From assembly GCA_032622095.1 (NCBI GenBank), contig CP136069.1:170122394-170186393 (forward strand): a stretch of 64,000 nt of DNA. The letters run 5' to 3'. The notes beneath the pieces are model-generated. The model saw nothing but the letters and a program-made list of their open reading frames with translations, did no database searches and was not told the DNA's origin. The stretch's first letter is position 1. The number at the start of each line of letters is the position of its first letter. A program made the translations under genes and the position numbers. Source of the stretch: Siphonodentalium dalli. Lineage: Eukaryota; Mollusca; Scaphopoda; Gadilida; Siphonodentaliidae. Of the stretch, positions 35,338 to 46,100 are shown piece by piece.

Positions 35338-37683
35338 TTAGTCAGAACACAGGATGAAAATAAACCTCACACATCGTTTGAAAAGACGATATTCATCACA
35401 AATCAGTTCAATTTGCATTGGGATACACCCTCCTAGGCAAAACGCAAGGAATGTATCGCTATTCATGCTGTCAAGAAAGGTAAAAGTTTCAATTCCAAAT
35501 ATGTCAATCAGTGAATACCAAAATGTGTTCCGTACCATCTGTGCAAACTCAGATGTACATTCGAGATATCTATGAAACAAGAAATTTGAATATGTTTGGT
35601 TGCAGCGATTGCATTCAGCGTCATTGTCATACGTGGTTTTGGTCAAAATATTGGCCATCTTGATACAAATTGGAAAATACTCAGGTTCTTCTCGAGAGAG
35701 CTGCCAAAGTTTCCACAGTGACTGGTTGTCGGGTTTTACCTTGAAGAGAAAAGATAGAGAATCGTCTCTCTGACCACGCTGACTCACTTCGCGTGAGTAG
35801 TGAGCAGAGAGACAATCTCTGACAATTTTCTTCCAAGTGGACTGGGTAGGGAAGAAACCCGTTTCCGTAAAAGATGGAAGATAATGGTATAAGTTGAATT
35901 TATGGAGAGTATCAGATATATCTTTTAGAAATCCTATCATCGGGCGACCGTATATTCGATTACCGTGATAATTGAATAGGAATACATCCAGAGCTGCTCT
36001 GTGATTCCGTGGTAAGTTAATCAGTGTTCCAAGAAACAATAATTTTCTCCGCTGAATTTCGTACTCTATAGGGAGAAGTCCGAGTAGTGATAGGGATAAT
36101 ATTGTATTACTGCGTTTCGGAATGCGCTGTAAATTCTTAACACACATGCGATAAGCGCGTTCTATCATGGTATATTGCGTATGTGACAAATCCCACCATG
36201 ATTCACAGCCATAAAGAGCTTTGGGAATAACGATATGTTTAAGAATCTTTAGGTTGGTTAAAGGAGAGAACTCGGTTGTAACAGGTGAGCGACAAGCTGA
36301 GAAGAATACTTTGCGTAGCATATCAGTAGCCTTCTCAACCTTCGGATTCTGTTTACCAGACGAGCTCTGAATAATACCCAGATGAGAGACTTCTTCTACT
36401 TTGGCGATATGTCTGGGTCCGAGCTCCCATGGTCTATCCTCAGTGTGACGCCGGCATTGGGAGGTGCCAATTACAACAACTTTGCTTTTCTCGTGTGAGA
36501 ACTCGAAGCGCCACTTTAAACTATATAGGTGACATATGTTGAGGAGTCTACGGAGACCCCCGTCTGTGAATGAGAGAATAGTTATGTCATCAGCCGTCGT
36601 AGGGGACGAACATGAAATAGAGCTAATGTGAACGCCATCACGTGTATCTGACAGGGATTCCACAAGTTCATCAATAAAGACAAGATACAAGAAGGGCGAC
36701 ATTACCTCTCCTTGCCTTGTTCCTTGCTCCACCGTGAAGGCTTCCGATGTTATCTCATTACAGAGAACATGGCTCTGTACATCTGAGTACATGTTTGAAA
36801 TGACTCTGAGCATAGCGCCCGTTACACCTTTTTGAGATAATTTATAGATGAGCCCTTCATGCCAAACGCGATCAAAGGCTTTCTTTGAATCAAGGAACGC
36901 TGCATATACTCGAGACCCGTTGCATTCTGCATACGCACAGGCTTCCTGTAGCTCGAATGTGGTTATTGAGCAACCGACGCCCCTCTGAAATCCGTTCTGC
37001 ATAGAGGTTGGAAAGTTCTTGAATATATTGCTACATCGGAGTCTATCGAGGACAATTATCTCGAAAAGTTTGTAAAGGGCTGGTAGAAGCGTGATTGCGC
37101 GATAACTGTCCGGGGCATGTACTGGCTTTGGATCACCTTTGAATATTGGTACGATAATCCCCCTTTTCATATCGGGAGGGATGTGGGTATGTTTTAACAT
37201 TAGCGAGTATAGTGTGCACAATACGTTAAGAAATTCCGGCGGAGAGTTCAGAATATGTTCATTTACAACTCTGTCAATACCAGCTGCCTTATTGGGCTTG
37301 ATAAATTTAATAGCCTCGGTTAATTCTGCCATGGAGACTAGACTCGTCAGACAGGTTTCCTCGCTATCAGGGAGGTTACTGTTGAGTAGAATGTTAACCT
37401 GTGAGTGAATAGACTGTTCAAAGTTCGGAGTGCGTTTGTAGAGCGAAGTAAAGTAATGTTGCCAACCTTGGGCTATATCCAATGGATCTCTGTACATTTT
37501 ACCATCAAAATTCATTTCCGAACCTGGAGATGCATATGTTGGACACTTAGATTTAATAGCTTTCCAAAAACTTTTCTGATCATCTTTAGCAAATATTTCT
37601 ATTTGTCGCTTTGAGTCTGTAAAATATTTCTTAACGGCTATTCGATGAGCCCTACGAAACTGACGGTTCTTCTCGCGGTACAC
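35338..37683 (-). CDS. LINE reverse transcriptase
   Basis: 781 codons. Ordered RT motifs: PNKAAGIDRVVNEH, then GIIVPIFKGD and SYRAITLLPALYK, then FQRGVGC, FLDSKKAFDRVWHEGL (first catalytic Asp), QGTRQGEVMSPFLYLVFIDEL and TADDITILS (catalytic Asp pair). Thumb and connection follow (VSHLGII, ALYGCESWWD), then CNRC with H and C at proper spacing near the C-terminus. No frameshift is seen over 2.3 kb, so decay is slight. The Met at 37683 is internal; the protein originally continued from the upstream segment. Confidence 0.9.
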   Translation of the reverse strand: MYREKNRQFRRAHRIAVKKYFTDSKRQIEIFAKDDQKSFWKAIKSKCPTYASPGSEMNFDGKMYRDPLDIAQGWQHYFTSLYKRTPNFEQSIHSQVNILLNSNLPDSEETCLTSLVSMAELTEAIKFIKPNKAAGIDRVVNEHILNSPPEFLNVLCTLYSLMLKHTHIPPDMKRGIIVPIFKGDPKPVHAPDSYRAITLLPALYKLFEIIVLDRLRCSNIFKNFPTSMQNGFQRGVGCSITTFELQEACAYAECNGSRVYAAFLDSKKAFDRVWHEGLIYKLSQKGVTGAMLRVISNMYSDVQSHVLCNEITSEAFTVEQGTRQGEVMSPFLYLVFIDELVESLSDTRDGVHISSISCSSPTTADDITILSFTDGGLRRLLNICHLYSLKWRFEFSHEKSKVVVIGTSQCRRHTEDRPWELGPRHIAKVEEVSHLGIIQSSSGKQNPKVEKATDMLRKVFFSACRSPVTTEFSPLTNLKILKHIVIPKALYGCESWWDLSHTQYTMIERAYRMCVKNLQRIPKRSNTILSLSLLGLLPIEYEIQRRKLLFLGTLINLPRNHRAALDVFLFNYHGNRIYGRPMIGFLKDISDTLHKFNLYHYLPSFTETGFFPTQSTWKKIVRDCLSAHYSREVSQRGQRDDSLSFLFKVKPDNQSLWKLWQLSREEPEYFPICIKMANILTKTTYDNDAECNRCNQTYSNFLFHRYLECTSEFAQMVRNTFWYSLIDIFGIETFTFLDSMNSDTFLAFCLGGCIPMQIELICDEYRLFKRCVRFIFILCSD

Positions 37684-37728
37684 TCGAAAAGTGGTGTTTG
37701 AAACGTTGTTAGGGCGACCAACGAAAAG

Positions 37729-38355
37729 CTAAGCTTTCCGATATTTTATCATGTCAGAGTGTAGTTCACTCAGTTTGCTGTTCCAATGTGGTTTGCAGTT
37801 ACGTCGTTTGCGAAGTTGGGGACTGGCTGCATCTGCTGCCGATAACAATACATTAACTAATTGTGAATTGAGAACATTTATATCATGTGTTGAGCTAACG
37901 GACACTGACAGCGTTGACATGTTCTCACGTATGATACTTTTGTACATTTCGGTGTCAAGCTTCATCCAGTTCACAAGTTTTCGACGTGAATTAGAGTTAT
38001 TGTTCGTGGGACATGGGATAGCAGCGGTGCATCTCACAGGTCGGTGTTTTGATGTGTTAATAGCGTCGTCGTCAAGAATTTCAACGTTATGCATCAAACC
38101 ATTGAAGGCACCGTAGCTGTCAACAACTACCCATTCAAATAGTTCGCCACAATACATTTCGGTTATGCCCCTTTGATCGTGCACAACCAATCTCATGCTT
38201 TCATTGCTCCTCGCCGGAATGTAATCGATTGACGCTATACGATGCATCCTAATACATTCTAGAGCTATACGACGTAATACATCTATGTTACCTGTATATA
38301 GATTGCTATCAGTGTAATATGGGACTGAATCACATTGTAACACTTTGTGTGTCAT
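37729..38355 (-). pseudogene. LINE endonuclease C-terminus and linker
   Basis: 208 codons in the same frame as the reverse transcriptase and separated from it by one TAG. EWVVVDSYGAFN and TSKHRPV correspond to the last strands and terminal SDH-type motif of the endonuclease fold; here Lys stands in the position usually Asp. The N-terminal two thirds of the domain are absent, consistent with 5' truncation near 38355. Confidence 0.75.
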
Positions 38356-39511
38356 ATATTAAAGTGATGTGAAACAGTCCGGTATGGTGATCAAATAGAA
38401 ATGGAGAATAATCTTGTTCAAAGTAGTAATTTTTACAAATTGTATATCCAAATTGACAACACACAGCGTCATTCTTATCTATGAATTAAATGCAGCGACA
38501 CTCGATGGCGAAATCGTGTTCGTTAGGTTATCGCCGATAGGTGCATCCCGAATCGAGTGGTATAACTATTTACAATTGAGCGCAGTTCTGACGATGTTTT
38601 CTATGGAGTGGTACGATCGATTTGCTTCAAATTTTCGGCGATGTTAGTAGAATGTAACGCATGTAAAATTCCTCGGGCCGGGTCACCGCTTCAACTATGT
38701 ACCTGTGTTTGGCCAGACTATGATTCGAAGGGTTGTCTGAGGCGGCTCGTGGGCTGGTCGTCGATTATTTACTTTTCATATGGAAACTCAAACTAAATAA
38801 TAACGTTAGAAATGATAACATTCTAAGTCCCAAACGGTATTGAGGTATACTCTTAGTACTTGGTTCTTAGTTTTGTCCCAATGTAAAAAAAAAACTGTTT
38901 GACATTGATAGAAGGCTATAAATTATATGTGGGCAATTGAAATATGTCAAGCAAATCAGGACCTGACCAGTAAATGGCATTCCTGACTGAATGTTCAAAG
39001 AAAGTTCAATATGTTCTTCAGTTAAAACACATCTGTATTTACACAATTTTTACTCTGTATAAGCCCTTCAATAGCAGCATGGCTGTGTATCGGATTCGTC
39101 GGAATCTGAAATACAAGCTGAGCGGGCTCCACAGGTAGTCACAAATGTTCATAGAATGTCAAAACAATTGATGGTAAAAAGTACTATTAAAATATATATA
39201 TTCTGACCTTCAATCGTTATCAACACCGTCGGGGTCAAATGTTTGATATATGAACTTCATGTGAGTACATTCGTATCATCCCCACTGCAGCGTTTTAAAT
39301 GTCAATTTCAAGAACAAATACATCATTTGTGCACGGTATTTTGCCAGGCCATTACACCACGAACTGATCACAACCACAAAATGTTCAAGCTGTTTCGGTG
39401 CACAATCAGTAATGGATCGTTCATGCCCCATTCGGGACGACGAATTTAAATTACAGAAATTAAAACTTTCATATCCAGGAGCTCAGAAAATTGCTGGACC
39501 TCGATCGTCAG
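38356..39511. other. No recognisable feature
   Basis: Intergenic. No continuation of the endonuclease domain was recognised. Confidence 0.45.
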
Positions 39512-39524
39512 CTGGACATCACAT

Positions 39525-39627
39525 GTCCCTGGCACAATAGACCCCAAACACCCAAAGACATATATATAAGACAATAATGTTCTTATATATATGTCTTTGG
39601 GTGTTTGGGGTCTATTGTGCCAGGGAC
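39525..39627. repeat. Perfect inverted repeat, 46-bp arms, 11-base loop
   Basis: The left arm 39525-39570 starts GTCCCTGGCACAATAGACCC and ends TATATATAAG. The right arm 39582-39627 is its exact complement. Outside it, GCTGGACATCACA (39511) and GCTGGACATCGCA (39633) form a direct repeat. It could be a very recent hairpin MITE or a small-RNA hairpin. Confidence 0.95.
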
Positions 39628-39679
39628 CTGTGCTGGACATCGCACATTTTCTGCGGCTGTAATCAGTGTATCGCGATTA

Positions 39680-40090
39680 CCCTGTGTCAGTGCATTCTCT
39701 TGTATATGCGAGTCGACCATAGTTTTTTTTATAATTGGTAGAAAATGTAAGAAAAAATGATAAAAAATTGTTAAAGAATGTAAGAAATAATGATAAAAAA
39801 TGATAAAAATTGTTAATGAATGTAAGAAACAATGATAAAAATTGACAAAGAATGTAAGAAAAAAAAATAAAAACTAATAAAATTGTTAAATAATGTGAGA
39901 AAAAATGATAAAAAATGATAAGATTGTTAAAGAATATATAAAAATTTATAATAAATGATAAAGAATTGTTAGGCCAATGCATTCTCTTATATATGCGAGG
40001 CGACCTATGGTCGACTCGCATACATAAGAGAATGCATTGGCACAGGGTCTTTAATGTTGCGCCAGCGAGGTTCCCGTCATGAAAGGGTTA
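39680..40090. mobile_element. GCATTCTCTTATATATGCGAG MITE, complete copy
   Basis: It begins CCTGTGTCAGTGCATTCTCT. A tandem section of about 32-bp units (GTAAGAAAAAATGATAAAAA, TTGTTAAAGAAT) spans 39741-39965, then GTTAGGCCAATGCATTCTCT. A hairpin across CGACCTATGGTCG follows, then GGGTCTTTAATGTTGCGCCA and TCATGAAAGGGTTA at the end. This is the least disturbed copy in the window. Confidence 0.85.
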
Positions 40091-40560
40091 ATTGTTTGTG
40101 TCCGCCAGGATATGCGTTGATGCCATCACTCAGACAGAGTCAAACCAAAATATAGGTAATGTATCACTAGCAACCCAAGTTGAAGCGACTGATATTTAAT
40201 AAATTATTCTGTTCTCGAACCCGTCTCACATGTCATGGACACACCTACTAAAGTGGAGACAGTTCTCCAACATCCAAAACATCTACCCAAGTTGAGCAAG
40301 TTGCTATACCAATCTTCATGATCGTCCTGTTGCTCTAAAACAATCGCCAACATTGTCAAACATTTGAGTTTGAAAAAACCAACACCATGCTCGAAGAGAA
40401 ACGTTTAACTTTGACTGACACCAAACAGTATTTGTGGTTTGAAGATGCCAGTGAAAGAAGACCTCCTGTGTCATCCACCCGACCGTCAACTCGACGCATT
40501 GGTAAAGGCTCACGCCATATTCAATACCGTGCACAAATGATGTATTTGTTCTTGAATATG
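40091..40560. other. No recognisable feature
   Basis: Intergenic; overlapping open frames of about 70-120 codons show no domain. Confidence 0.45.
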
Positions 40561-40652
40561 GGGTTGCTTCGGTGGCCGTGTGGTATTGACGTCGGACTTT
40601 GAGTCGCAAGGCGCGCTCGCCGTCGGACCGGGGTTCGAATCCCACCCAATCT
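40561..40652 (+). repeat. tRNA-like sequence (Leu/Ser type), probably a SINE head
   Basis: About 92 bases. GGTGGCCGTGTGGT resembles the tRNA-Leu/Ser A box and GGTTCGAATCC (40632-40642) is a perfect B box. The ends GGGTTGC and CCAATCT can form most of an acceptor stem. The anticodon arm does not fold properly (GACTTTGAGTC gives a 3-base loop), so a working tRNA is unlikely. An A-rich stretch follows. Confidence 0.55.
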
Positions 40653-41160
40653 AAAAAAAATTTGCATTGTCTCAAAAATCAAATTTGCTTGTAAAAATAG
40701 GCGCCTGGTGTGTTGTATAGTCCCAAGCATGTTCTAAGAGCAATGCTCGCCATGTTTCGGAGGCATAAAATATATAACATTGCTGCTGTGCCGAACCTCA
40801 TATATACATATAAATATATTGTCGATGCAAAATCCGACACAAGAAGCTACTCTGCATACTTCGATATGAAGCCCTGGTAAATTGTATTTTATTATTTGAT
40901 GTTTATTGATTATATTTCGTGCTATTTTATGCACTTTATATTATATGTCAGTTGTTGAAATTATATTCCTATATAATGTCAGTTCTTGAATTTATATTCC
41001 TGACCCCAACCGGGAACATTTCCTCTTTTGTGCTTTTATTTGAACATATAGTTTACTGTCTCAGTCAGACACTGTCTGCTTTATATACACAGTTGCTTCG
41101 CTGCGATGTTTTGTCTACCTCATTTTGTTGTTATTCGTGATATGGCATAGCGACTGAAAC
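40653..41160. other. No recognisable feature
   Basis: Intergenic; nothing supported. Confidence 0.5.
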
Positions 41161-41167
41161 GACGTCA

Positions 41168-41256
41168 AGCCCTAATCAACCCATCATATGCAGTCCAATC
41201 AGCTTCAGGCAATCCCTAATCAACCCATTATATGCAGACCAATCAGCTTCTTGAAG
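41168..41256. repeat. 43-bp tandem duplication
   Basis: Two copies of CCTAATCAACCCAT(C/T)ATATG followed by CAG(T/A)CCAATCAGCTTC, adjacent to each other. Confidence 0.85.
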
Positions 41257-41871
41257 TTCATTGAAATGTGTATCCCTCCTAATCGTGAAATCAAACCCAT
41301 TGTATAATCTGGCGAATACCATTACTAATCTTTTTCATATTTTACTTTTCAAACATCATTCAAACGGATATTGCAATGCCAAAATATTTAATCGCTATAG
41401 TGTAGTAGTTATCTGACAAGCATATGTAGAAAGAAGTTAACGGAAAGTTTGGACAGTTTGCCATGATACTGCATTTTAGCTACCCCCCCCCCCCCCCCAA
41501 CATGTTTTTTGGTAAACAAATTACATAATTTTAATAACAACTTTACCAAATTTCCTAATTGGTCATAATGGGACCCAACATGACTCTTGAAAATTTGGCC
41601 CGGAGACATTGTTTAAGTGATTAAAGATGTGTTCAGTCTTCCAGCCCCCCAGTTACAACAACAACACATTTTATTGATACCAATTAAGATGCATCGACGT
41701 CGACTTTGTAGGACTGAAATATTTGTTTTTTTAAACAACATGACACACAATGTACACAAATAGTCTCACACATATCACACCAATGTGGCATTAATTTGCA
41801 GGCATTTCGGTACAGAAAGCTACAATGTGCCGGAAGTCAAATGCACAAATGCTTGTAAAATGCACATGTGC
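41257..41871. other. No gene; C homopolymer
   Basis: A run of 16 or more C is at about 41484-41499. Nothing else supported. Confidence 0.5.
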
Positions 41872-42144
41872 CACAGCTAACTAGGGGGCCTCGGTGGCTC
41901 AATCGGTTAGGGGTACAACTCCAAGCCGTTTCGCCTTCCAGCGCTGGCGATAAGGGTTCAAATCCACATGTTTCCAACTCGAAATCGTTATCTGGGCGAC
42001 GAGTTTATCAGCCATTGAAATCACTGTTAGATTAGCCGTAAGTGTGCGGATTTCCTCCACCATTAAAACTGGCAATGTCGTGATATGGCCTTAGTGGCTA
42101 AAGCGACATAAAACCCCAATCAATCAATCAATCACAGCTAACTA
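41872..42144 (+). mobile_element. tRNA-headed SINE with 12-bp target duplication
   Basis: The SINE is 41884-42132. A box TGGCTCAATCGGTTAG is at about 41896; B box GGTTCAAATCC is at about 41954. The body is followed by a conserved-looking tail, GTGGCTAAAGCGACATAAAA, and CCCCAATCAATCAATCAATC. The exact 12-mer CACAGCTAACTA stands on both sides (41872-41883 and 42133-42144). The tail type is like that of bivalve Meta/RUDI-style SINEs mobilised by LINEs. Confidence 0.93.
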
Positions 42145-42586
42145 CATGCGAATTAAAAGCTATGTAGTTCAACTTGTAGCGCTGCTTTCGAAAGTTGCCT
42201 GTAAATATCCTACAATTTTCTCGCAAGAATAAATCAGACAGATATTTTAAGGCAATGTGTTAGTAGCACCGTTACATGTGTAACTACCGAAATGTATCTT
42301 CTTTTGTTGTTAGCTTTGGTAAACATGCATTTTATATGCATGTTGCCGTTCATGTTCTGGTACCATGTGGTTTCCTGTGAGAAAATGCCTGTCAAAAATG
42401 CCGTGCAAACTTGCCAGCGTATGAACGTACCCTAAATAATAAGAAATATAGAACAGATATTATGTTCAAATGAATCCCCACTATAGTCTCACCAAGGTGG
42501 CAGTTTTCTCAATTGCATATAACAGTATATCTAAATCAATAGCAATAAGTGTATGATGTGTGGCTGATATAACGTTGACATATATT
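42145..42586. other. No recognisable feature
   Basis: Intergenic; nothing supported. Confidence 0.5.
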
Positions 42587-43380
42587 CAGTTCGTTGGGTG
42601 TTAAAGACTTAAAATAGGGTAGGTGGTCTCCAAACCATCGAAAAATCGTCTTTCGTATTTGCCATTTGCTTTTTGGTAAGGTGCTGCAGGCTTTCGGGAA
42701 CGAGCCCATCCATAGTAATGCCATATTTCCTGAACGAAAAGCCATTTCTCCACGCCCTCTGTTAAAATGTATAGCACATCATTTTAGTTCGTGGGGTGTT
42801 CAAGACTTAAGCTAGGGTAGGGTGGGGGACGAAAACAGTGAACATCCGCCTTTCGTACTTGCCAGCCGATTATTGCAATGTGTCCCAGGATTCAGGAACC
42901 AGCCCATCGATATAATTGGTTTACTTCCCGAGCACTACCCTCTGTCCACGCCCTCAGTTAAAACTGAGCTTGCCGGATTGATTTTTATTTGTACAATAAA
43001 AAATGATATAAAACAACAAAAATGATGGACAGGTATATGATACGTATTCTACAGGAGCAGCATGATCATGGTTGGTAGTCTTCCTGCTGCCCCTGTATGG
43101 AGATGTATAAAACACAAAGGATGAGTTGAAAGATGTATTTAAAGATATCTAAGATCATATCCTTTCAGTTCGTGGTGTTTTCGTGACTTAAAATGGCGTA
43201 GGTGATCACAAAAACCGTTAAAGTTGTATTTTTGTTATTTGCCAGCCTTTTTTGTAAAGTGTCCCAGGCTTTCGGAAAGCAACACAGCCTTATTTATATC
43301 GTATATTGCCTAATAGAATAGCCATCGGTTGATATTGAGAGCATAATCCCTTCCGGGTATACTTAAATTAAAATCTGTAA
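42587..43380. repeat. Three diverged tandem copies of a ~200-bp unit
   Basis: CAGTTCGT(T)GGGTGTT-type starts at 42587, 42785 and 43166. Each is followed by GACTTAA, GTAGG, CTTTCGTA-type, TTTGCCAGC and CCCAGG(C/A)TTTCGG blocks, ending CCACGCCCTC(T/A)GTTAAAA in the first two. About 180 bp of other sequence separates copies 2 and 3. Confidence 0.75.
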
Positions 43381-43539
43381 AAAGAGACCTTTCCGTGGAT
43401 TGTGCACACGCTGGAATCGTTTTCTTCCAATTTAAGATGTGCTTTGCATTTGGACTGCGATTGTGCAAGGCTCGTGTGGCACGTCTCGTATCCCCGGGCG
43501 GGGCTGATTTAATTTTAATTTTGTAATGATATGCAACCA

Positions 43540-43915
43540 GTTATTGCCATTGTTTTACCACACAAAACACCACTATCATTTAGCCATGGTTGATTTCGAT
43601 ATGGTTATCAAATGGTGGTTACCATACTTTTATCACCAAAGCACTCTTTTAAATTTGGCGGTAAAATTCTGGTAAGCATATGACCATACATTATTAACAA
43701 CGGTCTATTATATGGTAAAATTATTGTATCAACCATAGTAAAATAAACTAGTTAATTTACAGCGGTCTTTTGTGTGGTAAATTTGATAAAAAAAATAGCT
43801 AAACCATATTATTAGCAGGCCTACATGTTATTTACAGCGGTCTGTTGGGTGGTATATTTACTATGGTAACAATTCATGGTTAAATCATGATGTTTTACCG
43901 TCATGAATTTACCAC
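43540..43915. repeat. Repeats of CAGCGGTCTNTTNNNTGGTAAATT
   Basis: CGGTCT(A/T)TT occurs at about 43700, 43762 and 43838, each followed by a TGGTA(A/T) AT-rich block. Inverse ACCATA/TATGGT words surround them. It is degenerate and non-coding. Confidence 0.55.
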
Positions 43916-44690
43916 CCACGGAGGCTAAGAGACAAACGACAAGGTACCCGAGACAACCGAAGCTCATTTAGTTTTTTAGACGGACACACCTTCATCACTA
44001 CACCTAGAGCTAGTACCACACCCGAACATACAACTTGGCCCACACCTACACCACACATAAAATACACATTAAAATGTAATGGTTCCCCCTTAACATCATA
44101 CCGGGGTCGTTCTATATTATATGCCTTGCACATTTTCATATTAGAGACCTTTCGTAAAATCACTATTATGATTACGGATAGGATATATTGTCCTAGTAAG
44201 GTGGACGCCATCATAAATTACATACGATGGTTAATTTGTGAGACGGCATATGCCCCACTATATTCAGTTGCACATATATTTGGTGGAAAAAGTTACGTGT
44301 GTCTCTTTCAGATCCCATGTTCTTATTCGTGTGTTATACACCATACAGATGTTAGAGCGTCCCCAAGCAGGACCGGTGGCATACCCTTGTAACATCTGCA
44401 CATAATTAAACTTCGCGGGGTATATTTCGGCTCACTTAAGAACCCACGTGCGTAAAGATCGATTTTTTTGCCGTATACTAGCCAGATATTGTCCATATAA
44501 GTAAGCGTGATTTTGAGAAATGTCTCTATTAATTGCCTTGAACAGAAAGCTGTCGCAGTTCACTTTACTTATATATAAAATTTCAGAACATAAATTGGCA
44601 TGCGCTACATTGATTGTATCGGTCGGCGATTTCATTTAGACTGGGAGCGATCAAATAATGCAAAAAGAGACCAACTGATCTTACATTTGT
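43916..44690. other. No recognisable feature
   Basis: Intergenic; open frames of 88-101 codons have no domain. Confidence 0.45.
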
Positions 44691-45189
44691 TTAAAGGTAC
44701 GGTTGGCCTTGGCGGTGCGTATCCTGTGAAAATATTTCCACCCTCAAAAACGGCCACAAACAGAAAGAACAACAAAATGTAGACAGACTGTGTCCGTATA
44801 CAAATAAGAAATATCGCATAAACAGTATGTTATTGTCATATATTTGACCATTGTTATGTAAACAAAAGCATAAAAAGTTACTTTTCTGGTGTTTGTTTAT
44901 ATTATGATGGTAAACATAAAGAGCGTTCTTTGTTGGTAAATTCCTGATATGGAACGAATAAAGAGCGTTTATGCCATTTGTGTGTGATTAGCCAGCAGCA
45001 TTGTGCTGTCTTCTGTAACACAATCAGGCTCTTGCTTAGGTAAATATAGTAAATATTTATGATAACATGCTGTTTACGCGATGGTCATGGTATATATGAA
45101 CGAAACTGTATGCGTTTTAATGTTTTCTGTTTACGCTGATTGGAACAAATATGAATATTTTCGACATCTAAGGCCTCACGTGCCTTTAA
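44691..45189 (+). mobile_element. TTAA-flanked MITE, copy 4
   Basis: The element is 44695-45185 (491 bp), with TTAA at 44691-44694 and 45186-45189. The ends are AGGTACGGTTGGCC and GGCCTCACGTGCCT. It contains TAAAGAGCGTTCTT at 44917 and TAAAGAGCGTTTATG at 44959. It is very close to copy 1 in the middle. Confidence 0.9.
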
Positions 45190-45211
45190 CGCACAATATA
45201 GTCAAATGCAA

Positions 45212-45682
45212 CGTCGGCTATAGGTTACAAGCAACTAATTATATAGAGTTACGCTTCTTGAATGTGTGTAGACTCGAGTTAGCATAAAACAAAACTCCGG
45301 CTGCTGATTGGTTGATTGTCATTGAGGGAAATATCCCTAATCGGAAACAGAAAATCATAGCCTACGTAAATATGGCGATCATGTATGTTTAGATGTCCAG
45401 GAAGAGTCTGGTGGCGTCCAGAAGTTATGGAAGCGGTCTGGGTATTTTTATGCAGCTGATTTTTGTGCAGTAAATGGGGTAGTTGTGGAAATGCAAGATT
45501 ATCGTTTGAAAAAAATACCGGAAAGGGCGCGTTTGTTGCCACAGACTGGTGCAGCGGATGACGTTCTAAGGGAAAATTGACCACTTGAAGTTCAAATAGG
45601 CTTAATCCATGGCCGGCGGGACTTTTAGTTAACATTATCGCCTATGGAAAATAATTAGGTGTTTGTAACCTATAAGTCGACG
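45212..45682. mobile_element. Element with about 30-bp inverted ends
   Basis: Left GTCGGCTATAGGTTACAAGC then AACTAATTAT; right ATAATTAGGTGTTTGTAACC then TATAAGTCGACG. About 410 bp lie between, without a convincing gene. No target duplication was identified. Confidence 0.65.
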
Positions 45683-46100
45683 AGACGACTACGTTTTATT
45701 ATGTCACGAAAACGCGGCATCTGCAACTAACTCAACAATGCCCTATCACACCTATACCAACACAAACGAAACGAACTGTGGGTATACTCGACAATACTTG
45801 CGTCTGGTCTTCCGTCTGTCCTGGTAGATGTATCAGCCATGGTATGTCATTGAAATTATGCGAGGTTGTTGGTCACCGAGATGACTTTCTGAGACGCAAA
45901 TGCAGATGTTGCTCTCACACTTGACTGATCCCCGAACTATAAACTTTGCCACCGCGCTGCTTTGGGTGTTGTTATTATAGAGGAGAGCACATTGCAGAGC
46001 GATATCGTCGTAGTGTTTCATCTATGAGTCAGGCACGACTCTATTAGCATACCCTCCTAAAGTAATTCCCTTTGTTGTCCCCCGTAAATTTTAATTTTCG
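45683..46100. other. No recognisable feature
   Basis: Intergenic; nothing supported. Confidence 0.5.

Larger units (their letters stand above)
35338..38355 (-). mobile_element. LINE (non-LTR retrotransposon), 5'-truncated, nearly intact
   Basis: One long minus-strand reading frame of about 1000 codons with a single TAG at 37726-37728. It covers the end of the endonuclease, the whole reverse transcriptase and a C-terminal Cys/His motif. It differs from the LINE at 24411-27655 in sequence (TADD rather than YADD at the catalytic site), so it is a different family. Confidence 0.92.

Noticed and set aside
40561-40652. Functional tRNA gene
   Set aside because: The anticodon arm does not form a normal 7-base loop; better explained as a tRNA-derived repeat.
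45279-45635. 118-codon minus-strand open frame
   Set aside because: It sits inside an inverted-repeat element, with no recognised family and no supporting context.
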